From: Silurus meridionalis
Lineage: Eukaryota; Chordata; Actinopteri; Siluriformes; Siluridae
DNA length: 64,000 nucleotides
Reading direction: 5' to 3'
Assembly: GCF_014805685.1 (NCBI RefSeq)
Contig: NC_060892.1
Coordinates: 4,691,490-4,755,489 of the forward strand
Made by a program: the position numbers and the translations under genes. Position 1 is the stretch's first letter. Each line of letters starts with the position of its first letter. The notes beneath the pieces are model-generated. The model had not been told where the DNA came from. It made no database searches and saw nothing but the letters and a program-made list of their open reading frames with translations. This document shows, one piece after another, positions 1 to 12,422 of the stretch.

Positions 1-599
1 TAATATTAAAATAGTTAACTGCAAAAAATGAAACAAATAAAAACAAAAGCCTCATTAAAGATAATTTCTCAATTTTGAGGCTGATGATAGTAAAACAGAA
101 TAAAGCACTTATCATCTACACATTTTATTCAGCTGCAAATTACAAAATGAAGAATTTCATTTGTAGGCATGTCATTATCAGCAGTCCAAATATTTTATTC
201 TAAGTCTAGATAAAAAAAAATAATAATTACTACTCCATTTGCATTTATACAGCAGTGTACAGCACAGCATCTTTCTGGCTAGTCATTAATCACTACTCAA
301 AGTGACTGCTGCTACCATTAATGTCTTTTTTACCAAATAATGATCATGAGCTTTGAGGGTGGATAAAATCCCACACGCATTTCTCCATAAATCCAATATC
401 AGAATCTTAGTCTAATATGGAAAATTGTCAGAAAATTAATTTTACAGTGTCCAACCAGGTCACCTATGGTATTTTATTAATTTTAATATCAATATTAAAA
501 TACTGTGATTTATGTTTGAGTATCTGGTCTCTGCAGATCTTTGCAGAATAAACAACAAAACCATAGACGCTGTGCACAAAGCCAGCTCCACAAGTATAA

Positions 600-910
600 G
601 GTTCACATGGTTTGAAGTGGAAGAACTCCTGCTGTAGAGCTCTGAACTCAACCCAACTAAACATCTTTGGGATGAATGTGTTTAAACCTGACTGCACCCC
701 AGGCCTCCTCTCCTACATCAGTACCTGACTTTACTACAACTCCTAAGGCTGAATGAGACTCACACAAATCTCCAAATAACACTCAAAAATCTAGTGGAAC
801 ATCTTCCATAACAGTGGAGGTTATTATAGGAATTTCAGTGTGGAATTGGATGTCAAATAGTATTTGAATCTTACGATTAGGTGGTCCCCCAAACCTTTGT
901 TCACAATCTT
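600..910 (+). repeat. Dispersed TIR-type DNA element, degenerate copy
   Basis: This stretch matches six other places in the window (13552-14022, 33848-34018, 41325-41555, 43035-43551, 57711-58182, 58495-58695). The shared core reads like 'caaaatctagtggaacatct' followed by 'gtggaggttattata'. An upstream part resembles 'tagagctctgaactcaaccc'. No intact transposase is visible. It looks like a non-autonomous DNA transposon; the superfamily is not certain. Confidence 0.7.
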
Positions 911-2152
911 GTGTGTCCGATTTGCATATGCACATGTCTTAAGTCTAAACAGGCACTAGGACCTGGAGTAGATAAACACATTTAATGGGGTGGAACTGCA
1001 ACTAAGTGACAGTTAGAAAGGACTGTCGATAAGGGATCCTTTCAAGGACATGTGCAGTTTTATTGTATATTGTGTAGTCAATGAGTTTGCTACATAGGTA
1101 GCATTATCTTGGTTATTTCTTCACTTAAAGAAAAACATAAATGCATACATATATTCAAAAATTACAGAATAGCTTTGTACATTTACACTAATAATAATTG
1201 ATTCTGATCTAATTACATTACTCAAAAAGTGTTGTAAAGTGTTGAAAGTGTTATTTTCCAATCTTTATATTAGAAAGGAAGGATGCAAAGAACTGTAATT
1301 GATATCCTTTAATTCAATAGCGTAAGTGTGATTGGTTTCAATGGATTTTCTTTATTATTACAAGAAACAAATAGTGTAAAAGAACTTTATAGCCGGTGGA
1401 GATCAATTTTAATATCTATCAATAGCTTTTCAAAGAAGCTATTAGTGTTGAGCAATGCATTATATCACAAGGTCTCATCATTGGTATAATAAAAGTGATG
1501 TAGGGCAAACGACACAAAGGCAGATAAGCAGCTGCATGTCTCTAATATGCTACAAAATGCGTTTCCTTCCAAACCCAAACACGCTAAACCGAAAAGCCTT
1601 TCGTTGAATGCGAAAAACACTAAACGTACAGATCTGTCATGACTCTTTTTATGTAACAGAATGCATCTTTAATCCAAAAACATTTGGGAATAAAAAGTTC
1701 TGTAAGTGTATCTTATCTGTGTCATGTGTTATATGAATTTTATTTTTAAAAAATCATAATTTAACATATATCATAACTATTTTGTTCATACATGCATGTT
1801 GAGAAATACAATTACAAAATACAGCATTTTCATCTTGCAGGTGGGTCTGTTAATTTGTTTTGATTTGTTTTGTTTATTTCTGGAGGATTTTAAAGAAAGA
1901 CCTGACATATTGTAACCAGCAAAGTGTATTTCATGTCAGTGTTGCACATAGCATTTTTTGTGAGGTAGGTTTGCAACAATTTGTTCGGATTTTGTTAAAA
2001 AAATAACACGAAATATACCAAATATTTGTCTTTATGGCTGTGGAGTCAGTTTTAGGCATTATATTACAATCTATATAGATATAAAAGTATTATTTTATAT
2101 ATATTAAATAATAAAAATATAAATAACAATACAAAAATATTGTGTATCTTAT

Positions 2153-2154
<2 letters not shown>

Positions 2155-2228
<74 letters not shown>
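2155..2228. repeat. Compound microsatellite (CT)n(TA)n
   Basis: A run of CT dinucleotides passes directly into a run of TA dinucleotides. The same CT-to-TA architecture occurs at 9753-9848. Short open frames across it encode only Leu-Ser or Tyr-Ile repeats and are not genes. Confidence 0.95.
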
Positions 2229-2230
<2 letters not shown>

Positions 2231-2374
2231 CCTTACCATTAGAAGTCAGCCTGTGCTTGGTTTGGTCCATTATGAGAAACCCATTCTGTCTCATGCGAGT
2301 AGTGATTATTATACATGTATAATTATTATTATTATTATACATGTTTTGCTCATTTTTATTCCTTTGTGGCTTAC

Positions 2375-2675
2375 CTCAGAGGGAGAAATGTTGAAGACCT
2401 CTGCGATCTTGGCATAGAGCTCTTTCACATTGGTGAATCCATGAATGCGGCCTGTAGGACTTCCATGAGCAAGCTGCGTGTGAAATATCAATTTCGGTCT
2501 CGGACACGGTGGAGAAGGGGGTGAAGTTGGTAATGGTGGTGCAGAGGGCATTATGTTGCTTTCCTCCTCCCCAGGCAAGCTCTTGGAGTCCTGCATTTGA
2601 GGGCTCATGGCATCTCCGTCCTGCATCAGTTCGTCTTCAGACTTTTTCCCCGAGCCCTTCTGTAAGCTGTCTGGC
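2375..2675 (-). CDS. GIPC-family PDZ adaptor protein, one internal exon (partial gene)
   Basis: One exon, read from 2675 to 2375 on the minus strand. It has a splice acceptor (TTCAG before 2675) and a donor (GTAAGC after 2375). It is 301 bases long, with an entry phase of one leftover base and exit on a codon boundary. It encodes an acidic, Pro-rich leader containing several Met residues, followed by the GIPC homology 1 signature: [18 protein letters not shown], then a stretch resembling [14 protein letters not shown] and ending SPSE. GIPC proteins are cytosolic adaptors whose central PDZ domain binds C-terminal tails of membrane proteins and whose C-terminal part binds myosin VI. The PDZ and GH2 parts are not in the window, which begins only 2.4 kb further downstream on this strand. 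No upstream coding exon was recognised; translation could begin at an internal Met in this exon or in an exon not identified. Which paralogue (gipc1, 2 or 3) cannot be settled from this piece. Confidence 0.85.
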
Positions 2676-3144
2676 CTGAACACATATACACACACACACA
2701 CATACACAGCTGCCCCGTGCTGGGTCTGATGTTGAATTAGTGATGAGGGTAACCAGGTAACAGGAACAGGTGAGTGCTATTAGCTTTGCCAAGGAGAAAT
2801 GTGACACCGCTTTAGCCAAAGGTCTTATTATTGATATAGGAGACAGAAACAGGACATAAAATAGTCGTGCACCTAAAGAATACTGAGTCTGAGTTATCTG
2901 TTATTATTCCTATCTGGCAGAAGAGACATTGCTTACACCTAGGAAGAGAAAAGGAACAAGAAAGGAAGAAGCTGTTGTTTAGTGGAAAGAAGTGAATAAC
3001 TTTTAGAGATCACTAACATTAAAAAAAACATATAGAAGGTTAAGAAAAAAACTTAAATTTTTGTATTTACATTTTTTTATTTATTTTTTTATTTGGTTTG
3101 AACTCGTCAACCCTGGTAAATGACGTTACACTCAAATTGAGTTG

Positions 3145-3555
3145 CTATGACTGTATGCTGAATGATTGTATGCTGAATGACTGTGTGCTGGATAACTTTA
3201 AGCTGGATGCTTGTATTTTGGATGGCTCTATGCTTGATGACTGTATGCTGGAGAACTGTCTATAATAGAATAATAGAATAATAGAAAGTAGAGTTTGCGC
3301 TGTGTCACTGTGACTACTCACGCCGTAGAGGAAATATGCATGAAAACGCTAAAGAAACCATAACGCATGTGTTAGCCACTAACCAGGAAGTAGCTAGCTG
3401 CTAACACTAATACTAAATGAATGTAAACTAGATGACTATATGCTGAATGATTGTATGTGGGACAATTGTATACTGGATAACTATTTGCTGAATTATTGTA
3501 TAGTAGTTGATTGTAAGCTGGATGATTGTATACTAAATGATTGTATGCTGGATAC
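3145..3555 (+). repeat. 15-bp minisatellite, block 1
   Basis: Tandem units close to 'atgattgtatgctgg', with variants such as 'atgactgtatgctgg' and 'gattgtatactgg'. The array is interrupted at 3276-3411 by a block that is repeated exactly at 9960-10095. The array resumes at 4584 after an L2-like LINE tail. Because the unit is 15 bases (a multiple of 3), short frames through it look like a repeated Met-Leu-Asp-Asp-Cys peptide. This is an artefact of the repeat, not a protein. Confidence 0.9.
3276..3411 (+). repeat. 136-bp block, exact duplicate of 9960-10095 (copy 1)
   Basis: Both copies begin 'gaataatagaaagtagag' and end 'gctgctaacactaat'. By eye they are identical along their whole length and in the same orientation, 6.7 kb apart. 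Here the block lies inside a minisatellite array. Confidence 0.9.
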
Positions 3556-3997
3556 CCTCATCTGGTCACTCAACACCAGCTCCATCACCAAGAAAGCACA
3601 GCAGCGTCTCCACTTTCTGAGAGGCTGAGGAAAGCCAATCTACCTCCCCCCATCCTGACCACGTTCTACAGATGGACCATTGAGAGCATCTTGAGCAGCT
3701 GCATCACTGCCTGGTTTGGGAACTGCACCGTCTCGGATCGCAAGACCCTACAGAGGATAGTGAGGACAGCTGAGAAGATCATCGGAGTCTCTCTCCCCTC
3801 TATCATGAACATTTACACCACACGCTGCATCCGCAAAGCCAACAGCATTGTGGACGATCCCACAAACCCATCACACACACTCTTCACCCTCCTGCCATCA
3901 GGGAAGCGGTTCCGAAGCATTCGGGCCATCACATCCAGACTGTGTAACAGTTTCTTCCCTCAAACCATCAGGCTTCTCAACACAGAACTGAACTGAA

Positions 3998-4046
<49 letters not shown>

Positions 4047-4575
4047 TGAAACTGTGGGACTGATCTATACAACCCAGACTCAACACACACTCGTACTCAC
4101 TTCACACATTCATGTCTTCAGTACCACTCACTTCATTACCATAAACTGTTTACATGCCATTTTTGCACATCTTTTCTGGATTGCTGCTGTATTGCTCTTT
4201 TTGCACAACATTTTGTTTACATTTTTTGTTACTGTTCCTTTTACACCTCTTGTGCAATATACAACGGGTTTACTGGTGGCGCTATTTTGTATTTTGTGTA
4301 TTTGTCTTACACTGTCTTGTGTTGTATTGCACTGTCCTGTATTGTCTTGCACTGTGTTGTGTTGTCTTTGCACTGTTTGCAGAAGGTTGCACGCGATGCA
4401 CTTTATCTGGCGAGGACACTTACTAGTCCTTCGCCCTGTGTTTTCTGTTTTATGTGATTGTTGTTGTATGTAGCACCAGGGTTCAGGAGGAATGTTGTTT
4501 CATTTCACTGTGTCATGCGTCAGCTATATATGGTTAAAATGACAATAAAAGCTTCTTGATTTGACTTAACTTAAC
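3555..4575 (+). mobile_element. L2-like non-LTR retrotransposon, truncated 3' end with broken reverse transcriptase tail
   Basis: The first part (about 3560-3995) encodes the C-terminal region downstream of a non-LTR reverse transcriptase, including RLRKANLPPPILTTFYR, SCITAWFGNC, KTLQRIVRTAEKIIG and SHTLFTLLPSGKR. One frame change near 3628 separates SITKKAQQRLHFLR from the rest, so the copy is dead. A CA microsatellite follows at about 4002-4043. Next comes a 3' untranslated region with repeated 'ttgcactgt' motifs and a 'gacaataaaagcttcttga' end, then a tail of 'ttgactt' units. The same 3' end occurs at 7620-7835 and, reversed, at 55079-55400. The L2 assignment is from memory of fish LINE tails; the non-LTR class itself is secure. 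Confidence 0.85.
4002..4043. repeat. (CA)n microsatellite
   Basis: Uninterrupted CA dinucleotides inside the LINE 3' region. Confidence 0.95.
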
Positions 4576-4583
4576 TTGACTTG

Positions 4584-5175
4584 ACGGATGATTGTATATT
4601 AGATAATTGTATACTAGTTGATTGTATGCTGAATGATTATATATAGTATATACTGGATGATTGTATGCTGGATGTTTGTATATCAGTTGATTGTTTACTG
4701 GATGATTGTATGCTGCATGATTGTATGCTGGATGATTGTATAGTAGTTGATTGTATACTGGATGAATATATACTAGATGATTGTATGCTGGATTATTGTA
4801 TACTGAATGTATGCTGGATGATTATATAGTAGTTGATTGTATGCTGTGTGATTGTATGCTGGATGATTGTATGATGGATGATTGTATAGTAGATGAGTGT
4901 ATGCTGGATGATTGTATAGTAGATGAGTGTATGCTGGATGGCTGTATGCTGGATGACTGTATGGTCAATGATTGTATGATGGATAGCTTTACTTAATGAC
5001 TATATAATAAATGATTGCATACTAAATGATTATGTTCTGTATATTTGTATGCTGGGTGATTGTATAATATATGACTGTATGCTGGATGACTGTATAATAT
5101 ATGACTGTATGCTGGATGACTGTATAATATATGACTGTATGCTGGATGACTGTATAATAGATGACTGTACTGTCA
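4584..5175 (+). repeat. 15-bp minisatellite, block 2
   Basis: Continuation of the block-1 array after the LINE tail. Units near 'gattgtatgctggat' alternate with 'gattgtatagtagat'. Around 5055-5160 there is a higher-order repeat of about 30 bases ('gactgtatgctggatgac' plus 'tgtataatatat'). Confidence 0.9.
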
Positions 5176-5701
5176 ACTACCTATTACAGGTGCACTCTAT
5201 AAACATCTGCTCAGCTAAAGTGTGATCCTATCAGCTTTATTTTGTTTCAGGCTGTTATGTTATTAATGTCATCTTGCCATCGATGGTTACAAGCAGTTTC
5301 TGTGTATCATTTCATTTGGATTAGCGATCGGATTATACTGAATTTAACTAGAATGTATGGGTGGTACTCTTTAATCATATCTTTGTTAACTGATTTTCTG
5401 GATGATTCATTAAACTCAACAGCCTTATGAATTAATTTTATCTCAGGGTTTTGACCCTGAACTGTTTAGACTCCGTTCCTGTGAGCTGTATCTTCACCGA
5501 GTCAGTAATAAATACAAGACAAGCTGTGCTAAAAGCTATAACAAACCAAATGAATGCAAATATGACTAATACCTCCAAAATCTCTGACATTGCTTTCATT
5601 TTCCACAAAGACTTTGTTAAATTGTGTAATGCTTCAGTTCAGTCAAGATTTTGCATATCAAATAGTTTGTGTGAATTTAACTATATTTAATATCACCTAC
5701 A

Positions 5702-5704
<3 letters not shown>

Positions 5705-5752
<48 letters not shown>
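5705..5752. repeat. (GT)n microsatellite
   Basis: About 24 GT dinucleotides followed by a short G-rich stretch. Confidence 0.95.
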
Positions 5753-5754
<2 letters not shown>

Positions 5755-5865
5755 GGAGGGGGAGGGGTTATACAGTATATTGCACATAATAAATTTGCAC
5801 ACAATTAATATTATTAGTGTGACATGGCTGCTCATCAGGGATAAATGCACACTATTCACCTTGAC

Positions 5866-5947
5866 TGTTGATTTCTGTAAAGCTGCTTTGAGACAATGTC
5901 TGTTGTGAAAAGCGCTATACAAATAAACTTGACTTGACTTGACTTGA
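5866..5947 (+). mobile_element. Retroposon 3' tail
   Basis: The sequence 'gtaaagctgctttgagacaa' followed by 'gcgctatacaaataaacttg' and repeated 'acttg' is a common fish SINE/LINE 3' end. Related pieces lie at 28180-28680, 41609-41795 (reversed) and 58275-58470. Confidence 0.7.
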
Positions 5948-6351
5948 TATAATATTACGTTTAAAATGGTGCCCATTGAATTTAATGTTGCATTTTATCT
6001 ATTTATTTTGATCAAACGAGCTCCGTTATCACCTCAACTCAAAGAATTTCATGGAAGGTATTCTTTCTGTAAAGCTATCAGCAAAATGAGCCAGATAATG
6101 TGCATGAAACCCTGAATGAGACACTTTATCGCGTTTGACAGCCTTGAACACACCTGTAAAGGACAGTAAGCCATAAAACACAGCTGTAAAACAGCCCTGT
6201 TTTATGTTCTACCTTGCTTTTTACCTCAATTTTTTTCCTTCACTAGTGAATTTCATACACTGCATATACATCACATATGTAGACACTGTGTGTTATTTTT
6301 TTGCTTTTTCAGATTCAGGTCAGATGTGTAATAATGTGTCCCAGATTACAT

Positions 6352-7208
6352 ACAGTTTTTTTCAGTGGCTTTGGAACGTTTCTCAGATCAGAAATGAAAT
6401 TCTCAACACTACTTGTTCAACATCCACATCATGTAGTCACTTGTGCACATCATAAAAGCAATTTCTCATTGAACAAATTACTTTTATTGAGTGTGCACAA
6501 CTGTCTGCTGTTTCCTTTATTATCAGTTGTTCATTTCATGTAGATCAAAATATATTATACAGTTTCTCACCTGAATAGTCTTAAAACCCCCAAAACATCT
6601 AGGGATTAGATCATTGAATAAGTCATTGCATGCAAAATGGTTAAAGCAATTATCATAATCTGTGTATCTTATCTTCTTCACATTTCTATTAAACTTTTTT
6701 TTTGTAAATGTGTCATGAATTGATGAATTGTGCAATTAAATCTTGAATGCCACTAATTAGGCGAGTGTACGGCATCAGATCACCAATGATAAACTAGTTC
6801 TCTAAAATTGGTCAAAGGTGAATCTTGTGAACCTTCAATTGGTGACGGAGCAAAACACGAATTACAATTTCTGAAAATGGATGAACAACCAGGAAACAAA
6901 TAAACACTAAAGTAAAATACAGTAAGTGTGAATCCAGTCCGGTCTCTTGCAATCAATATCCCACATAAAGTAAAGGTACATTTGTGCTGTTGAAATTCAT
7001 AGAAGAAATTCAGCCTTGTGCATTTTCTATCATTGTGATCCAAACCTGAAGTTTACATCAGGAACTGAAACCGTGTGCCTTCATACTGACAATATGACTA
7101 AACGTTTTGACTATCTTTTTTGGAACAATGACAAAAGGACTTGTTATTCTGATGGCAAATATTAAAAATAATTTGAGAAATGTTCCAAAGCGACTGAGAA
7201 AAACTGTA
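6352..7208. repeat. Inverted-repeat pair, possible transposon ends
   Basis: The arm at 6352-6389 ('acagtttttttcagtggctt' onward) is the reverse complement, with about four mismatches, of the arm at 7171-7208. The 780 bases between carry no recognisable coding sequence. This could be a non-autonomous DNA element or two oppositely placed repeat copies. Confidence 0.55.
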
Positions 7209-7619
7209 ATAAAACGCCTGCACAATGAGCTTGCTAAAGGGAAAAATGGACATTTTGCAGGTGATCCACAAACAACAATTGAATGAACTGTGTGAATGTG
7301 CAATATACAGTAGTTACAGGACACAATATACTTTTTGTTTTATATGGCAAATGTTGGCACAGTTGAAAAATGTTTCATAGTTTTTGTCTAAAATCTGCAG
7401 CATCTGAGTGTAGAGTTGAAAATGTACCATGAAATTTGTTGTTATTATACTATACTGATTGTAGGAGATATTGTATACAGTTTTATTATTATATCATATT
7501 TTTATATGCACAATCATCTTTCCCTTCCCAAAGTGACTTTCAGTTTTTCAGTGTATAACAGGAACAACATACATGCAAATGCATGCAAACTGGACAACAT
7601 ACTGTACATTATTAATATA

Positions 7620-7835
7620 TATTTTTGTGTTGTTTGTTTGCACTGTCTTTTGTTTGCACTGCTTGCACCGGGTTGCACACGATGCACTTTATTTGGCTAG
7701 GACAACTTACTTTAAACTTTAGTTCTGTGTTGTGTATGTAGCTCTACGTTGTGTGATGAAGCTCTAAGTTGTTTTATGTAGCCCCGGGGTCCTGGTTGAA
7801 ATGACAGTAAAAGCTTCTTGACTTGACTTGGATTA
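7620..7835 (+). mobile_element. L2-like LINE 3' end fragment
   Basis: Shares 'ggttgcacacgatgcacttt' and 'aaaagcttcttgacttgact' with the tail of the element at 3555-4575. No coding part is present. Confidence 0.75.
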
Positions 7836-9479
7836 TTGCATTCCTATGCAAAGCCCCTATACACATTCTCACACTCACCTCTAATACCTAGAGGTCATTT
7901 AGCATAGACAGGACACCTACTGCTGGCACATTTTTTGGAGGTAGGCGTTAAACCTGAGTTTAGGATGGAACTGTGGAACCTGGAACTGTATGGCAGTAGT
8001 ACTATCCACTTCACCACTGTGTTCCACGTGCTATTATGTTCATCTGTTTTGTTTTGTTTTCTTCCAAATCAAACTGTAATCATTTGCGATTTCATTACCG
8101 TTTAACACACTGACTAGATTGACTTCGTTTTTAACTTTCTGCTGTTGTCATAATTGTATTGTTGATCTGTGTCTCAGAATGAATACCTTTACTGTAAACT
8201 CAAAACTATTTACTAATCTAGAAAATTCAGAAGACTAATACTGAAAGCAGAACTCTTGGTAGGTTTTTTTTTTTTTTTTACCATTCACACAATATTAAAA
8301 ACATTAGTAATAGGCTTGCCAACAGTCTAGATTAATACATGATTCTTGGGACCCAATGATGACTACATGGTGCTTTTCGGCCTTTCTTTTTACATTGCAA
8401 ATGCACCACAAAAATTTAGACATGAACAAGTGATGAAACAAACAGGGTATGTGCCAGGTTAATATCTAAAATTAGCCTATTACGTGAAAAAGAAAAACAA
8501 GTTCTATGCAAAGGACCCTGTTATACATACTCTAAGAGTCTACATTTGTATATATGTATCTATGAGGCAATGTTATGAGGCAAAATACCTCATTTACAAC
8601 ACTCGCCTGGGGTCCAACATTTGTTTTTTTTTTAAATTTCCTGGAGCTACTGTATGCTAATTTCTAAACAAATATGGTGGCTGATCCATGGTTAGCATGT
8701 TCTTTTAGCATGGTTTTTACTTTTTCCTCTCCATGTGTTGTAATGTGCTATAATTGCCATCTTCTCCATGTTCATGTTTTTGTAAAAATGCCTTGCTGAA
8801 TAGGCTGAGTTATATGTACAAGTACAGATATGCAAGATATTTAGTACATATACTCCGGCTCTGTTATAAAACAGGGTCAAATTCAAAATGATTGCCACCA
8901 TTTATCCAAAAGAATAAGCAAAACTGATGACAGTCGAAACATTACTCAATAATAATAAAATTTTTGGTCAAAACGTGGAGGATTATGCAAATTTCCTGTC
9001 GCATCCTTAAAGTAAAATCATTCTAATCGTGATTTTCCAAACCATGATATTGAGTATAATCTTGGACATAACCTTGTCATGCATTAGTTTTGTATAACAG
9101 CAAGTTTAATTATGGGAAATTCCTAATGTAAAAAGCAGCAAAGAGAAAAGTACCAGGTGCAATTTTAATGATAGTTTTGTATTAATGCTTTGTTTACTAT
9201 ACAATGACCATAGTCTTGAGACTTATTTTAACTTATATATAAAAGCAAATAAAAAAACCTGGATATATAAACAAGCTTCAAAATTGTTCTGCATGCAGGA
9301 ATAGTCCAAGATCCAAGACAACCTTGTTAACCATTAGACAAAGACACAGAGTCCTAGTACTTTTCTTCTCTTATGGAAAGCTGAATTTTGACAAATAGTA
9401 ATTGCTGTGTTCTATAACTACAGTGCCCAGTACAGAGTTTATGAAAGACAGTTTCATGTAACAGATCATACACCATGTG

Positions 9480-9715
9480 CACAGCAACAAGACACAAGGT
9501 TCTACTGTACCAGCAAAGTCTCTACCAGGCAAAGATTGCAGACAGCAGACTGGGGTTTCAAGATGTGCTGCAGCAGGACAATGATCCCAAACATACAGCC
9601 AATGTCATTATGTACTATCTTCAGCGTAAAAAAGAACATGGAGTCCTGGTGGAAGTAATAGTTTTGGCCCCCACAGAGCCCTGATCTCAACATCATCAAC
9701 GTCTGTCTGGGATTA
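9480..9715 (+). pseudogene. Tc1/mariner-type transposase fragment, decayed
   Basis: The peptide VLQQDNDPKHTANV, followed by a run ending near SPDLNI after frame changes, is the DDE-transposase region of Tc1-like elements (typically QQDNDPKHT...WP..SPDLNP). Only this piece is present, stops and frame changes interrupt it, and no clear terminal repeats flank it. A CT/TA microsatellite begins just downstream at 9753. Confidence 0.75.
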
Positions 9716-9749
9716 AATAATAAGACTTGATAGGGTTTAAGTGTGGATA

Positions 9750-10683
<934 letters not shown>

Positions 10684-11029
10684 ATACAATCATATTAGAG
10701 CAAGAATATGATGTGTGTATATATTTATATCTATCACAATCTTTATACATATACTTGAATAGATGGATACATAAGAAAGGTTTTACATAAGAAATTATAA
10801 GTTTTAAGGAGGTGTATACATAAATAAAAAGGTATATTATTCTATTATATATTATTATTATAAATATATGGACTGTGAAACACCGCGTGACAATACAATA
10901 ATAATATGTACCACACGCATCACAAGATGTCATATTCACAGAGCATGTGAGCGGGAGGAAAAACCCACAATCACACCGTTATTTATTCACCAAAAACCCT
11001 ATGAAGTCCGCAAACACGCATATTCCCCA

Positions 11030-11595
11030 TTTCCAGCCACCGCTCCGTCCTTATAAGGAAGTGGGTGGAGCTTCAAACATGCGGCTGCGTTCTGATTGGA
11101 AGCCGATCCTGACACGCGATTCTTTTTTTCGCACGCGCTGCGATTCGATTGGTCAAAAGCATTTGGTCCGATTTTGTCTCATTTTAATTAGCATATAAGA
11201 GGGAGGGGTTATTGTCTTCTCTCCACCCACATATCCGGTTCATCCCGCTTCAGGGTTAGATGAATGGGTTCCGCCTTTGCACGCTTCTGATTTGTTGATT
11301 TTATGTGACCGCTGATTGGTTGGCGGCGCGTGGGGTTAACTCCGGTTGTGATTGGCCAGCGCTCCGCGTGGTGTGAGCGATTAGCCAATCCGGATGCAGG
11401 ACGTGCGCGCGCGTGCGTGTGTATGCGTGCGTGCGCGCGCGTGTGTATGTATAATGATGAGAAGGGGAATGGCGTCTGCTTAACTGTGTGAATGGCTTAG
11501 CGGAAAAGGGAGACTCATTACAGCGCGTCGGCGGAAAAGCAGCGGAGCGGAGTCCAAACTCGGGAAGGGAAACGGGTGTCAGAGTTTGAGGAAGG
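11030..11595 (+). promoter_or_regulatory. Promoter and 5' UTR region of the GRAMD2-like gene
   Basis: A GC- and CpG-richer island in otherwise AT-rich DNA. It has inverted CCAAT boxes (GATTGG) at 11094, 11147, 11313 and 11350 and a direct CCAAT at 11385. A TATA-like 'catataag' lies at 11192-11199. A CG/GT-alternating tract ('gtgcgcgcgcgtgcgtgtgt') lies near 11403. The start site is not defined; it probably lies between the TATA-like box and the ATG at 11596. Confidence 0.6.
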
Positions 11596-12370
11596 ATGCT
11601 CGAAAACAAGAGAGAGAGACTGAAGACTTTTCTGAGGAAAATCGACGAGAAAGCCATCTTCGGTATCAAGCATTTAATGAAGGAAAGGTGAGTCCGTTAG
11701 CCGGCTAATCCGCTGCTTCTCAACCGCTAGCACGGCGACCCTTTCAGTCAGAAATACTCACTAAAAATACACAGAAATGGATTTTATTACCAATATAAAT
11801 ATATTCAAACTCCTTACATCTTTTTAATTATTTATAGCAAATATTTGTATTTGTATAATCTTAATGTTTCACTTCCATATTTGGTAGATCAACTTTTATA
11901 TCCAGCAATTCACCAAACAATTCACTCTTTAAAACATGTTTGTTAAATATTTCATTCTTAAGCTTTGTTTTATTTATATTTGTATTAATGTACTTTATTT
12001 CAGCCTGAATTACTCACAATAACTTGCATTAGCCTGGTCGGGTTTTTCTTCACGACCCCTCACATTTTATTATATTGTGAATAATAAGAGCACGTGGTTT
12101 GTAATGTAGTTTTATTTTTTATTCATTTAAATATTAAATGGTTGGAAACTAAAATACTGGGTTTTGTTTGTAAATGTTGTAATCCACCCTGTCATTATTG
12201 TGTCATGGGCGGATCAGCTGGTATTGGTCCAGGAGGGAGGCACAGATTTCTCATTTATTTAAATATATTTATATTAGAATATATTTACATATATCAGAAA
12301 ACTTTGTATCCTATTTATATAAATACATACGTGTCTTATACATATGTATATTTGTGTATGTATGTGTATG

Positions 12371-12422
<52 letters not shown>

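Larger units (their letters stand above)
1..2374. other. Non-coding DNA downstream of the GIPC exon (probable intron)
   Basis: On the minus strand this stretch follows the splice donor of the GIPC exon, so it is probably intron. I found no further GIPC exon: the expected continuation after the residues SPSE, a run resembling FCTLN, is not seen. It holds a degenerate copy of the dispersed inverted-repeat element (about 600-910), an adjacent CT/TA microsatellite at 2155-2228 and a short ATT repeat near 2322-2338. The rest is AT-rich sequence without a recognisable feature. Confidence 0.5.

Noticed and set aside
4781..4996. Cys/Asp-rich repetitive peptide
   Set aside because: It is a 15-bp minisatellite read in frame, not a conserved protein.
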